Shown: piece after piece, positions 51,913-59,999 of the stretch
Layout of the letters: the number at the start of each line of letters is the position of its first letter
How positions within the stretch are numbered: the stretch's first letter is position 1
Assembly: GCF_002291425.1 (NCBI RefSeq)
Contig: NZ_CP014136.1
Coordinates: forward strand, 5,284,925-5,348,924
DNA length: 64,000 nucleotides
Reading direction: 5' to 3'
Origin: Gibbsiella quercinecans
Lineage (GTDB): Bacteria > Pseudomonadota > Gammaproteobacteria > Enterobacterales > Enterobacteriaceae
Made by a program: the position numbers and the translations under genes
Notes under the pieces: model-generated
Seen by the model: the letters and a program-made list of their open reading frames with translations, nothing else
Databases searched by the model: none
Told to the model about the DNA's origin: nothing

Positions 51913-52833
51913 TTAGGCCAACGCAAGGGGCCGATTATCCGGCGCCCGTTCGGCCATCAACGCTAGCAGGATTTTTTTCACCGCCTGTGCAGGCTGTGAA
52001 AGCGGCAGATGGTCGGACGAACAGAATGATAATGGGGCCTGGATCCCTGGGTTGACGATCTTCGCCATCCAGGCGCCGGCGGGCGCGAGCAGGGTGCGCG
52101 CGGCAGACTCCGGCAGAATAGTGGCGCCATAACCGCTGGCCACGGCCGCCGTGAGCGTGGTGGCCGATTCGATCTCGCACACCACGCGCCCGGTCAGCCC
52201 GCGGGCGGCAAAGGCATCATCCACCATCTTGCGCATAAAGTTATAAGACTGCGGTAAAAACAGATCTTTTGCCGCCACCTGTTCAAGATCAACCGTGTTG
52301 CCTTGCGGTTTTTTGGCGCTGCTGCTGACCAGGTAAAGGTCTTCTTTCATCAGTGGGACAAACGATAACCCGTGGATCTGGCGGTTTCCGTACAGCACTG
52401 CCATATCCATACGCCCGCTCATGATCAGCTCGCTGAGCGTAATGCCGAAGTTTTCATTGTAATACAACAGGATGCCGGGGTGTTGTTGCTTAACGGCCTT
52501 GAACAGCGGCAGCGCCAGTTGGCTGGCGGCGGTGCCGGGCGCCAGCCCAACGGAGACGGTGCCGGAAAGCAACTGCGCGGAACCGTCGATGGCGCTTTGC
52601 GCCTGCTCGCACTGGCGCAGGATGGCTTGGGCGTGGGTATAAAGGATTTTGCCGGCATCGGTGGGGGTTACGCCACGTTTGGTGCGGATCAACAGTTGCT
52701 GCTTTACTTCGCTCTCAAGCGTCGCCAATTGCTGGCTTAACGCAGGTTGGGCAATATGCAGAATATCAGCAGCCTGAGTCAAACTGCCGATATCGACAAT
52801 TTTCACAAAGTACTTTAATCGCCTGAGATTCAT
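51913..52833 (-). CDS. nac: LysR-family regulator of the Nac type
   Basis: A 306-residue regulator very similar at its N-terminus to Nac, the nitrogen assimilation control protein: RRLKYFVKIVDIGSLTQAAD and HIAQPALSQQLATLES, then LLIRTKRGVTPTDAGKILYT, and LAPGTAASQLALPLFKAV. The C-terminal half is less similar, so a Nac paralogue is possible. Nac acts without a known ligand and is made under nitrogen limitation by a sigma-54 promoter. Here it precedes the pxp operon on the same strand, implying nitrogen control of pyroglutamate use. The start at 52833 has GAGGGTAAAGACC upstream. The upstream region is shared with a divergent aminotransferase gene. Confidence 0.78.
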   Translation of the reverse strand: MNLRRLKYFVKIVDIGSLTQAADILHIAQPALSQQLATLESEVKQQLLIRTKRGVTPTDAGKILYTHAQAILRQCEQAQSAIDGSAQLLSGTVSVGLAPGTAASQLALPLFKAVKQQHPGILLYYNENFGITLSELIMSGRMDMAVLYGNRQIHGLSFVPLMKEDLYLVSSSAKKPQGNTVDLEQVAAKDLFLPQSYNFMRKMVDDAFAARGLTGRVVCEIESATTLTAAVASGYGATILPESAARTLLAPAGAWMAKIVNPGIQAPLSFCSSDHLPLSQPAQAVKKILLALMAERAPDNRPLALA

Positions 52834-53125
52834 GGTCTTTACCCTCATAACAAAAGATATCATGAAGGGTTAAGCAATTCTTAAGCCAGCTTTTGCCATT
52901 AATGTTCAATACACTATAACTATATGTAATTTAATTGTTATTTTGAAAATAATCACGAGAGCAGCAATGGTGCTCGCTCCCGTGCTGCACAGTAGCAATG
53001 CATTTATGCTATTGCTGGTGCTTATCCATAAGCCAACGCGATTGAACCAGAACGAACTCCTCTTAGCGCCGGTACAGGCTCTCTATTACCGTATTTTCAA
53101 TCCACAAAGGCATCAGGAGTTTGTC

Positions 53126-54334
53126 ATGAGTGCAATTCGCATCGCTTCACGCATCACCCGCATCAAGACCTCGCCCAGCAGCACGGCGGCCGATCGTGCC
53201 AACGCGCTGCGCCGCGCCGGCAAATCGATCGTTAATTTGGTGACCGGCGAGCCGGACTTTGATACGCCAGAGGTTATTCGCCAGGCCGCCTGTGCGGCGA
53301 TTGAGCGGGGCGAAACACGCTACACGCAGAATAACGGTACACCGGCGCTGCGCCAGGCGATTGCCGACAAATTCCAACGGGAAAACCGGCTGAGCTTCTC
53401 ACCCGACAACATTATCGTCACCTGCGGCGCCAAAAGCGCGATTTTCAACGCGCTGACCGCCACGCTGGAGCCGGGCGACAAAGTGCTGATCCCGGCGCCG
53501 TACTGGGTTTCTTACCCGGATATGGTGCTGGCCTGTGAAGGGGAACCGGTGATCCTGGCCTGCCAGGAAGAGAACGGCTTTAAACTGACCGCCGAACAGC
53601 TGCAAGCGGCCATCACGCCAGAGTGCCGTTGGCTGTTACTCAATTCACCCAGCAACCCCAGCGGCGCCAGCTATACCGAGAGCGAACTGCGCGCACTGGC
53701 CGATGTGCTATTGGAGCACCCGGGGCTGGCGATCATGACGGATGATATTTACGAGCACATTCGTTTTGACGATAGCCAACCTTGCCATCTGCTGGCGGTT
53801 GAGCCTGCGCTGGCAGACCGCACCCTGGTGGTGAACGGCGTATCAAAAACCTATGCCATGACCGGCTGGCGCATTGGCTATGCCGCCGGCCCCGCAGCGT
53901 TAATCACCGCGATGGGCACGCTGCAATCACAGTCAACCAGTAATGCCTGCTCGGTGAGCCAGGCGGCGGCGTTGGCGGCACTGGGCAGCGGCACCGATTT
54001 TATCGATCGCAGCCGCGAAACCTACCGGTTGCGGCGCGATCGGATGGTGGAAGCCATCAACAACATTCCAGGCCTGGCGTGCAAAAAGCCAGATGGGGCG
54101 TTTTACCTGTATGTCAACTGCGCCGGCATCCTTGGGCGCCAAACGCCGCAGGGCAACACGCTGCAGAATGACAATGATGTGGTGCTGTATCTGCTGGAAA
54201 GCGAAGGGGTGGCCGTGGTGCCGGGCGCCGCCTATGGCATTTCACCGTTCTTCCGTTTGTCGATCGCCACGGATATCGATACTTTGCTTGAAGGCGCCAA
54301 CCGTATGGCGCGCGCCGTGGCACAGCTGCGCTAA
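53126..54334 (+). CDS. Class I/II aminotransferase (aspartate aminotransferase-like)
   Basis: A 402-residue PLP enzyme of fold type I. The sequence SIVNLVTGEPDFDTPEVIRQ at about residue 33, YTQNNGTPALRQAIADKF, and NSPSNPSGASYTESELRALA (substrate-binding region) are typical. The PLP lysine is in VNGVSKTYAMTGWRIGY at about residue 245. It belongs to the bacterial type I-beta/gamma aspartate aminotransferase group, probably with broad specificity. The start at 53126 has CAGGAGTTTGTC upstream; a longer frame upstream to 52943 has no homology. A DHA2 exporter gene begins 15 bases after the stop and shares its transcript. It is divergent from the Nac-family gene. Confidence 0.9.
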   Translation: MSAIRIASRITRIKTSPSSTAADRANALRRAGKSIVNLVTGEPDFDTPEVIRQAACAAIERGETRYTQNNGTPALRQAIADKFQRENRLSFSPDNIIVTCGAKSAIFNALTATLEPGDKVLIPAPYWVSYPDMVLACEGEPVILACQEENGFKLTAEQLQAAITPECRWLLLNSPSNPSGASYTESELRALADVLLEHPGLAIMTDDIYEHIRFDDSQPCHLLAVEPALADRTLVVNGVSKTYAMTGWRIGYAAGPAALITAMGTLQSQSTSNACSVSQAAALAALGSGTDFIDRSRETYRLRRDRMVEAINNIPGLACKKPDGAFYLYVNCAGILGRQTPQGNTLQNDNDVVLYLLESEGVAVVPGAAYGISPFFRLSIATDIDTLLEGANRMARAVAQLR

Positions 54335-54349
54335 ATACGGGGAATGACC

Positions 54350-55870
54350 ATGCCCAAAATAGAAACGCCAGCGCCGTTAGGTTTCCGGCGCGCTTTGCTG
54401 GCTATGCTGGGGCTTTCACTGACGCTGATGCTCTCGGCGCTTGATCAGACCGTGATCGGCAATACCATGCCTTACATTGTGGCCGATCTCGGTGGTTTTG
54501 ATCTCTATGCCTGGCTGGCTACTGGCTACCTGCTGACATCCATCGTCACCGTGCCGATCTTTGGCCGCTTGGGCGACTATTTTGGGCGCAAATATTTTGT
54601 GATTGCGGCAACGCTGGTGTTTACGCTGGCCTCGCTGCTGTGCGCCCAGGCCGGCAGTATGCTGATGCTGGTGATTTGGCGGGCGCTGCAGGGCATTGGC
54701 GGTGGGATGTTGATCGGCACCGCTTTTGCCTGCATTCCCGAGCTGTTCCCCGATATGCGCCGCCGGCTGCGCTGGCAAATCCTGCTTAGCACCGCGTTTA
54801 GCATCGTCAACGCGCTGGGGCCGACGGTCGGCGGGATCCTGACTGAACATTACGGCTGGCGCGCCGTGTTCTACCTGAACGTGCCGTGCGGCGTGGTGGC
54901 GTTAGTCATCGCCTGGCGTTATTTGCCCTATTTTAAGCCGGTGCAACAGCACGATATTCATCTGGACTGGCTGGGTGGGCTGTTGGTGATAACGTTGCTT
55001 GGCTGCCTGCAGTTAGGGGTGACGGGATTATCTTCACAGATGAATATAGTTGGCGTTATCGCGCTGATGCTGGCCGCGCTGGCTTCGCTTTTGGCGCTGC
55101 TTGCCCAGCAAAAACGCGCCGTATCTCCTCTGTTACCGCCATCTTTGTTCGTTGCCGGCACGCTGCGGCAACTGTTCATCCTCTCCACGCTGGCAGGCGC
55201 GGTGATGTTTATTCTGCTGTATTTCGCGCCGCTGTTATTCCAGGCCGGCTATGGCTACTCGGCACAACAGGCCGCGTTGCTGTTAACCCCGATGGGCGTG
55301 AGCATTACCGTTGGCGCAATCATCAACGGGCGGATCGTCACCCGGCTGCGCAACCCGGCGTTGTTGCCGGTATCCGGTTTTCTGTTGCTTGGCGTTGCCT
55401 GCCTGGGGCTGGCGCTAAGCGGGGCGCAGGGCAGTTTTCACCAGTTGCTGCTGTTGATGCTGATGGCCGGCGTAGGGCTGGGCTTTATTTTGCTAAACCT
55501 GACCATTTTCACCCAAACGCTGGCACCACGCGAACATTTGGGCATTGCCACGGCATTACTGCAATCTTTCCGCCTGGTGGGCGGGCTGCTCGGCACCGCG
55601 GCAACCAGCCTGTTGTTGATGACGCTGTACCACTGGTTGTTACAACGTAACGAGTTAAAAGAAGCCTGGCAGCACTGGGCCGATCCCGGCAAGTTGCTTA
55701 GCCTGGGCAACAACCCGATCACCGCAGACGTGATCCTGGCGCGTCATACCTTGATCAACGCCATTGATGCCGGCCTGTTGGTTTGCAGCGTTATCACGCT
55801 GATTGCCGCGGGAATGACGTTCCGTTTATCCCATATTGCATTAGTGCCGCAGCAGGCAGCTCGCGCCTGA
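54350..55870 (+). CDS. DHA2-family MFS exporter (14 TM)
   Basis: A 506-residue transporter. Helix 1 carries LSALDQTVIGNTMPYIVADL (DHA2 signature), loop 2-3 is FGRLGDYFGRKYFVIAATLV, and helix 5 is LGPTVGGILTEHYGWRAVFYLNVP, as in drug-efflux members. About 14 hydrophobic segments are present. The ATG at 54350 is preferred over that at 54344 because GGGGAATGACC then precedes it. Fifteen bases separate it from the aminotransferase gene; the pair suggests export of a transamination product or of an inhibitor related to its substrate. Substrate not deducible. Confidence 0.87.
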   Translation: MPKIETPAPLGFRRALLAMLGLSLTLMLSALDQTVIGNTMPYIVADLGGFDLYAWLATGYLLTSIVTVPIFGRLGDYFGRKYFVIAATLVFTLASLLCAQAGSMLMLVIWRALQGIGGGMLIGTAFACIPELFPDMRRRLRWQILLSTAFSIVNALGPTVGGILTEHYGWRAVFYLNVPCGVVALVIAWRYLPYFKPVQQHDIHLDWLGGLLVITLLGCLQLGVTGLSSQMNIVGVIALMLAALASLLALLAQQKRAVSPLLPPSLFVAGTLRQLFILSTLAGAVMFILLYFAPLLFQAGYGYSAQQAALLLTPMGVSITVGAIINGRIVTRLRNPALLPVSGFLLLGVACLGLALSGAQGSFHQLLLLMLMAGVGLGFILLNLTIFTQTLAPREHLGIATALLQSFRLVGGLLGTAATSLLLMTLYHWLLQRNELKEAWQHWADPGKLLSLGNNPITADVILARHTLINAIDAGLLVCSVITLIAAGMTFRLSHIALVPQQAARA

Positions 55871-55890
55871 CTGGCCCGATGCGGCCTTGC

Positions 55891-55919
55891 ATCGGCCCCG
55901 GCATAGCGTGGGGGCCGAT
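55891..55919 (+). terminator. Hairpin terminator after the DHA2 gene
   Basis: A nine-base ATCGGCCCC/GGGGCCGAT stem with an 11-base loop follows the stop codon and is followed by TTATCATCTC, a weak tail. Confidence 0.55.
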
Positions 55920-56091
55920 TATCATCTCAACATTCCCCCTCAATATATGAATTAATAAAAATCAATTAGTTAACTATACCGGCTTGGCTTTTTTGCCGGA
56001 TGTGAACTAGGGTTTAAGGTGAGGTGACAATGTTGAATGTCACGACGGTGGTGCCTGCCAGGCGCCAATCTGAACGGATAAAGGAGACGGC

Positions 56092-56520
56092 ATGACGATT
56101 CATAAGAAAGGCCAGGCACATTGGGAAGGCGATATTAAGCGTGGGAAAGGCACCATTTCGACCGAAAGCGGCGCGCTGAAACAGCAGCCGTACGGTTTTA
56201 ATACTCGCTTCGAGGGCAAACCGGGCACCAACCCGGAGGAACTGATCGGCGCTGCGCACGCAGGCTGCTTTTCCATGGCGTTATCGCTGATGCTTGGCGA
56301 AGAAGGTTACACGCCCGAATCGATTGATACCACGGCCAATGTCTCTCTGGATAAAGTCGACGGCGGTTTTGCCATCACCAAAATTGAGCTTACCAGCACG
56401 GTGAAACTGCCGGGGATTGATGAAGCCACCTTCGATAAAATCATCAACAAAGCCAAAGCCGGCTGCCCGGTGTCGCAACTGCTCAAAGCAGAAATCACGC
56501 TGCAATATACGCTGAACTAA
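56092..56520 (+). CDS. osmC: Osmotically inducible peroxiredoxin OsmC
   Basis: A 142-residue thiol peroxidase for organic hydroperoxides, aligned along its length with E. coli OsmC. The opening MTIHKKGQAHWEGDIKRGKG is nearly identical, GAAHAGCFSMALSLMLGEEG carries the first catalytic cysteine (about residue 60) and KAKAGCPVSQLLKAEITLQY the second (about 126). GATAAAGGAGACGGC precedes the ATG. In E. coli it is controlled by RcsB, NhaR and RpoS; I could not locate those sites with certainty in the 221-base upstream gap. It is the last chromosomal-backbone-like gene before the AT-rich segment that ends at dif. Confidence 0.96.
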   Translation: MTIHKKGQAHWEGDIKRGKGTISTESGALKQQPYGFNTRFEGKPGTNPEELIGAAHAGCFSMALSLMLGEEGYTPESIDTTANVSLDKVDGGFAITKIELTSTVKLPGIDEATFDKIINKAKAGCPVSQLLKAEITLQYTLN

Positions 56521-56595
56521 CATGTTACACATGGCCAGCAACGGCGAGGTTGTTGCTGGTTAAGCCTGGAAAGGGGCGTAATTGCACCCATCATG

Positions 56596-56610
56596 AGTGA
56601 CAATGTCACT
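56596..56610. promoter_or_regulatory. Perfect 15-base palindrome
   Basis: AGTGACA and TGTCACT flank a single A. It could be an operator. No regulator in the window is obviously matched to it. Confidence 0.5.
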
Positions 56611-56613
56611 TTG

Positions 56614-56624
56614 TTATGTTAAAT
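56614..56624 (+). other. Exact copy of the dif XerD arm
   Basis: TTATGTTAAAT is identical to the XerD-binding half of the dif site at 62903-62930 and has the same orientation. The 17 bases to its left do not resemble the dif centre or XerC arm. It may be the trace of an attachment site or coincidence. Confidence 0.35.
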
Positions 56625-57011
56625 ACAGCATCAGTCTTATTGAAATTCACCATTCTGGTTAGAGCCGAAGTGGGTGGTATGCGTTTGATTTTGCGGCCAG
56701 CTTTTCGGCGATTCCATTGGTGCGTTTTGAACAAATCTGCAGGGACTTAGCTGGTCATGTTTTACAGATTTCGCGTAGCGCGATCGGGAAAAGGGCCGCA
56801 GTTGGCTCTGTTTTCGGTGCTTGTATTGCCCATTTCCCTTCTGTTTTTCTTTCCCCCATTTTCAGTCGCCCTCATTTTCTTCACCAAGGATTTCACCTGG
56901 TTCGTGATGTGACTCACAGAAAATGGATCCTGAATCGCTCCCCCAAAGTGTGACCCCCTTCGAGCCACTTCCCAACAGATTTACCTATCATAAGCACTAC
57001 ATTGTACATGA

Positions 57012-57025
57012 TTGTCTATAGACAA
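57012..57025. promoter_or_regulatory. GntR/HutC-type operator palindrome
   Basis: A perfect 14-base palindrome, TTGTCTATAGACAA, ends 15 bases before the GntR-family start codon. Its core GTCTATAGAC fits the GT-N-TA-TA-N-AC form of HutC-type operators, so it is probably the autoregulatory site controlling the PTS operon. Confidence 0.7.
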
Positions 57026-57039
57026 CTTTGGACGTTCAG

Positions 57040-57795
57040 ATGAATGGCTCGAAAACGTTAAGCAAAAGTTCGCAAATCCCACTCTACCAACAGGTGGTTG
57101 AGTGGATTAGGGAGAACATTTATAGCGGTGAACTGGTTGAAGACGATCGCATTCCTTCTGAATTTCAGATTATGGATATGCTGGACGTCAGCCGGGGAAC
57201 GGTAAAAAAAGCGGTTAACCAACTGGTCAGGGAGGGCGTACTGGTTCAGGTTCAGGGGAAAGGCACCTTCGTGAAAAAAGAGAATATTGCCTATCCACTA
57301 GGTGAAGGGCTGCTATCTTTTGCAGAATCACTGGAAAGCCAAAAAATACACTTCACAACCAGAGTGATCACCTCACGGGTTGAGCCGGCAAACCGCTATG
57401 TGGCGGAAAAGCTAAATATTAAATCCGGCCAAGATATTTTATTTCTCGAACGTCTCCGCTGTATTGGCGACGAGAAAGTGATGTTAATTGAAAACCGTAT
57501 TAACATTGAACTCTGCCCAGGAATAACAGATGTGGATTTTACACAAAATAACTTATTCCCCACGATTGAAAAACTATCAAATAATAAAATCAGATACTCA
57601 GAAAGCCGTTATGCAGCACGACTAATTGGGAATGACCGTGGGCATTACCTCGATATTAGTGAAGATGCCCCTGTATTACACCTTGAACAACTGGTGTTTT
57701 TTTCTCATGGTTTACCGGTAGAGTTCGGGAACGTCTGGTTAAAAGGTAATAAATATTATCTTGGCACCATATTACAACGCAGAGACGCCAACTAA
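57040..57795 (+). CDS. GntR-family (HutC/UTRA) transcriptional regulator
   Basis: A 251-residue regulator. The winged helix at about residues 10-70 reads IPLYQQVVEWIRENIYSGEL, IPSEFQIMDMLDVSRGTVKK and VQVQGKGTFVKKEN. The UTRA ligand domain follows (LLSFAESLESQKIHFTTRVI, ILFLERLRCIGDEKVMLIEN) and ends DAPVLHLEQLVFFSHGLPVE. Such proteins usually sense phosphorylated sugars and derepress their operon. The ATG at 57040 is chosen; a TTG at 57028 is also in frame. The operator lies just upstream. It is followed after 14 bases by the PTS IIA gene. Confidence 0.85.
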   Translation: MNGSKTLSKSSQIPLYQQVVEWIRENIYSGELVEDDRIPSEFQIMDMLDVSRGTVKKAVNQLVREGVLVQVQGKGTFVKKENIAYPLGEGLLSFAESLESQKIHFTTRVITSRVEPANRYVAEKLNIKSGQDILFLERLRCIGDEKVMLIENRINIELCPGITDVDFTQNNLFPTIEKLSNNKIRYSESRYAARLIGNDRGHYLDISEDAPVLHLEQLVFFSHGLPVEFGNVWLKGNKYYLGTILQRRDAN

Positions 57796-57809
57796 GTCAC
57801 GAGGATATT

Positions 57810-58283
57810 ATGCAAGATATTCATTTTCGTCGTCACTATGTACAACATCTTCCTCAGGGATTGTCGGTAGAAGCGCTAATTCACCAGCTTGCCGGTCCGT
57901 TAATTAACGATCGCATGGTTGTAGAGGATTTCGCCAGCCATGTGATCGCGCGCGAAGCAAAGTTCCCCACGGGGCTTCCAGTTGAGCCGGTAGGGGTAGC
58001 GATTCCACATACCGACCACAAATACGTACGCCACAATGCTATCAGCATCGGTGTGCTGCCAAAGCCAGTGATATTTGCCGATATGGGTGGAGCTCCCGAA
58101 TCGGTAGCTGTTCAGGTAGTATTTCTGTTGGCTCTGGGAGAAAGCAATAAACAGCTCAACGTCCTGGGGTTGATCATGGATATCATTCAGGATGGCGAGT
58201 TTATGCAACGCCTTCTTGCCATGGATGATGAGGAGATTTATCAATCCATTTTAACTAAAATAGTGGAAAGAGGTGAATTATGA
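57810..58283 (+). CDS. PTS EIIA component (galactitol/fructose type)
   Basis: A 157-residue phosphoryl carrier of the PTS EIIA type 2 family, like GatA. The phospho-histidine is His67 in GVAIPHTDHKYV. FLLALGESNKQLNVLGLIMD and the helix MQRLLAMDDEEIYQSILTKI close the domain. AGGATATT precedes the ATG. The stop overlaps the IIB start (ATGA), so translation is coupled. It receives phosphate from an HPr, perhaps the one encoded at 62429. Confidence 0.9.
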   Translation: MQDIHFRRHYVQHLPQGLSVEALIHQLAGPLINDRMVVEDFASHVIAREAKFPTGLPVEPVGVAIPHTDHKYVRHNAISIGVLPKPVIFADMGGAPESVAVQVVFLLALGESNKQLNVLGLIMDIIQDGEFMQRLLAMDDEEIYQSILTKIVERGEL

Positions 58284-58570
58284 GTCAAACAATATTATTT
58301 GTTTGTGCAACGGGCATTGCGACATCCACAGCAGTAACTGAAAAAGTAATGGTGTATTGCAAAGAACATGGCCTAAAGGTTGATTATTCACAGACCAATG
58401 TTGCTTCGTTGCCCAATAACACAAGTGGCGCCACACTGATAGTTTCGACCACGAAAGTTCCCTATGAACTTGATATCCCCGTGGTTAATGGCCTTCCTAT
58501 TATTACCGGTGTAGGTGAAGATAAGGTCCTTGAACAGATAGTCGCCATTTTAAAAGCCAATAATAATTAA
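58280..58570 (+). CDS. PTS EIIB component (galactitol type)
   Basis: A 96-residue IIB protein of the galactitol/lactose-like fold. The phospho-cysteine is Cys9 in ILFVCATGIATSTAVTEKV; the loop VASLPNNTSGATLIVSTTKV and the C-terminal helix EDKVLEQIVAILKANNN are typical of GatB. It transfers phosphate to the sugar during passage through IIC. GAAAGAGGTGAATT precedes the ATG. Confidence 0.9.
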   Translation: MSQTILFVCATGIATSTAVTEKVMVYCKEHGLKVDYSQTNVASLPNNTSGATLIVSTTKVPYELDIPVVNGLPIITGVGEDKVLEQIVAILKANNN

Positions 58571-58640
58571 ATTAAATAAATTCAGCCAAGATATCCGGAT
58601 GCTTATAAAGTATCTGGTTATACCTGAGTAGAGGTCTGAT

Positions 58641-59999
58641 ATGAACAATTTAGCACATACACTTTATACCATTGTGCAATATATTCTGGGTTTTGGCCCG
58701 ACTGTATTATTGCCACTGGTACTCTTTATTCTGGCCCTTTGTTTTAAAGTCAAACCGGCGAAAGCGCTTCGCTCATCATTAACGGTAGGGATCGGCTTTG
58801 TCGGTATTTACGCCATATTCGATATTCTCACCAGCAGTGTAGGCCCGGCGGCCCAGGCGATGGTTGAACGGACCGGTATTAACCTGCCGGTCGTCGATCT
58901 TGGTTGGCCACCGCTATCCGCAATTACCTGGGGTTCACCGATAGCGCCTTTTGTTATCCCGCTCACCATTCTAATTAACGTCGCTATGCTGGCGTTAAAT
59001 AAAACCCGCACGGTGGATGTCGATATGTGGAACTATTGGCACTTTGCATTAGCAGGGACACTAGTTTACTACAGCACCGGCAGTTTTGTGTTGGGGTTGC
59101 TGGCGGCAGCAGTAGCAGCCATCGTGGTTTTGAAACTGGCAGACTGGTCTGCGCCGCTGGTCCGTAAATACTTTGGCCTAGAAGGGATCTCCTTACCCAC
59201 GTTATCGTCGGCAGTCTTTTTCCCCATCGGGTTACTGTTCGACGCGGTGATCAACAAAATTCCCGGGCTGAACCGAATTAATATTGATCCGGAAAGTGTT
59301 CAGAAAAAATTCGGTATTTTCGGTGAGCCAATGATGGTCGGCACCATTCTTGGTGTCATGTTGGGCGTGATTGCTGGCTACGATATTAAACACATTCTGC
59401 TGCTTGGTATCAGCATTGGTGGGGTGATGTTCATTCTTCCGCGCATGGTACGTATCCTGATGGAAGGGCTGTTGCCTTTGTCTGAAGCCATTAAGAAATA
59501 CCTCAATGCCAAATATCCGGGCCGCGACGATCTCTATATCGGGCTAGATATTGCTGTAGCGGTAGGGAATCCAGCGATTATCTCCACGGCTCTGCTGCTG
59601 ACCCCAATCTCGGTCTTTATCGCCTTTATCCTGCCGGGTAATCAAGTGCTGCCGCTTGGCGATCTGGCCAACTTGGCGGTGATGGCATCCATGATCGTAT
59701 TGGCCTGCCGCGGCAATATCTTCCGTGCCGTGATCACCGCTATTCCCGTCATCGTGGCCGACCTGTGGATTGCTACCAAAATTGCGCCATTTATTACCGA
59801 GATGGCGAAAGATGTTAATTTCAAATTCGCTGAAGGTTCTAGCGGGCAAGTATCCAGCTTTCTGGACGGGGGGAATCCGTTCCGTTTTTGGTTGCTGGAA
59901 ATCTTCAATGGCAATTTCATTGCAATGGGCTTAATTCCGGTTGTCGCGCTGGCGCTTTATGCTGTATTTCGTCTGACAAAAGGAACGGTATATGCCTGA
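58641..59999 (+). CDS. PTS EIIC component (galactitol type)
   Basis: A 452-residue permease of the GatC family with about ten hydrophobic segments. It starts MNNLAHTLYTIVQYILGFGP and contains VDLGWPPLSAITWGSPIAPF and AVAVGNPAIISTALLLTPIS, conserved in GatC. Substrate specificity could be galactitol or another polyol or ketose. GAGGTCTGAT precedes the ATG. The stop codon lies inside the start of the kinase gene (8-base overlap). Seventy bases separate it from IIB. Confidence 0.9.
   Translation: MNNLAHTLYTIVQYILGFGPTVLLPLVLFILALCFKVKPAKALRSSLTVGIGFVGIYAIFDILTSSVGPAAQAMVERTGINLPVVDLGWPPLSAITWGSPIAPFVIPLTILINVAMLALNKTRTVDVDMWNYWHFALAGTLVYYSTGSFVLGLLAAAVAAIVVLKLADWSAPLVRKYFGLEGISLPTLSSAVFFPIGLLFDAVINKIPGLNRINIDPESVQKKFGIFGEPMMVGTILGVMLGVIAGYDIKHILLLGISIGGVMFILPRMVRILMEGLLPLSEAIKKYLNAKYPGRDDLYIGLDIAVAVGNPAIISTALLLTPISVFIAFILPGNQVLPLGDLANLAVMASMIVLACRGNIFRAVITAIPVIVADLWIATKIAPFITEMAKDVNFKFAEGSSGQVSSFLDGGNPFRFWLLEIFNGNFIAMGLIPVVALALYAVFRLTKGTVYA

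Larger units (their letters stand above)
56521..57011. other. About 490-base intergenic stretch with degenerate content
   Basis: No credible gene. It contains a 15-base perfect palindrome (56596-56610) followed by an 11-base copy of the XerD arm of dif (56614-56624). The segment 56717-56968 has short open frames on both strands that look like decayed or chance reading frames. The stretch marks the junction between osmC and the AT-richer PTS segment. Confidence 0.4.

Noticed and set aside
52834-53125. N-terminal extension of the aminotransferase frame from 52943
   Set aside because: Family similarity and the ribosome site both begin at 53126; the extension is ordinary intergenic DNA.
55639-55646. 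GTTACAAC core like a second Ter site inside the DHA2 gene
   Set aside because: Only eight core bases agree; the next bases on both sides differ from Ter, and it lies inside a coding region.
56717-56968. Short frames on both strands between osmC and the GntR gene
   Set aside because: No homology seen, no ribosome site, opposite-strand frames of similar length; may be remnant sequence.
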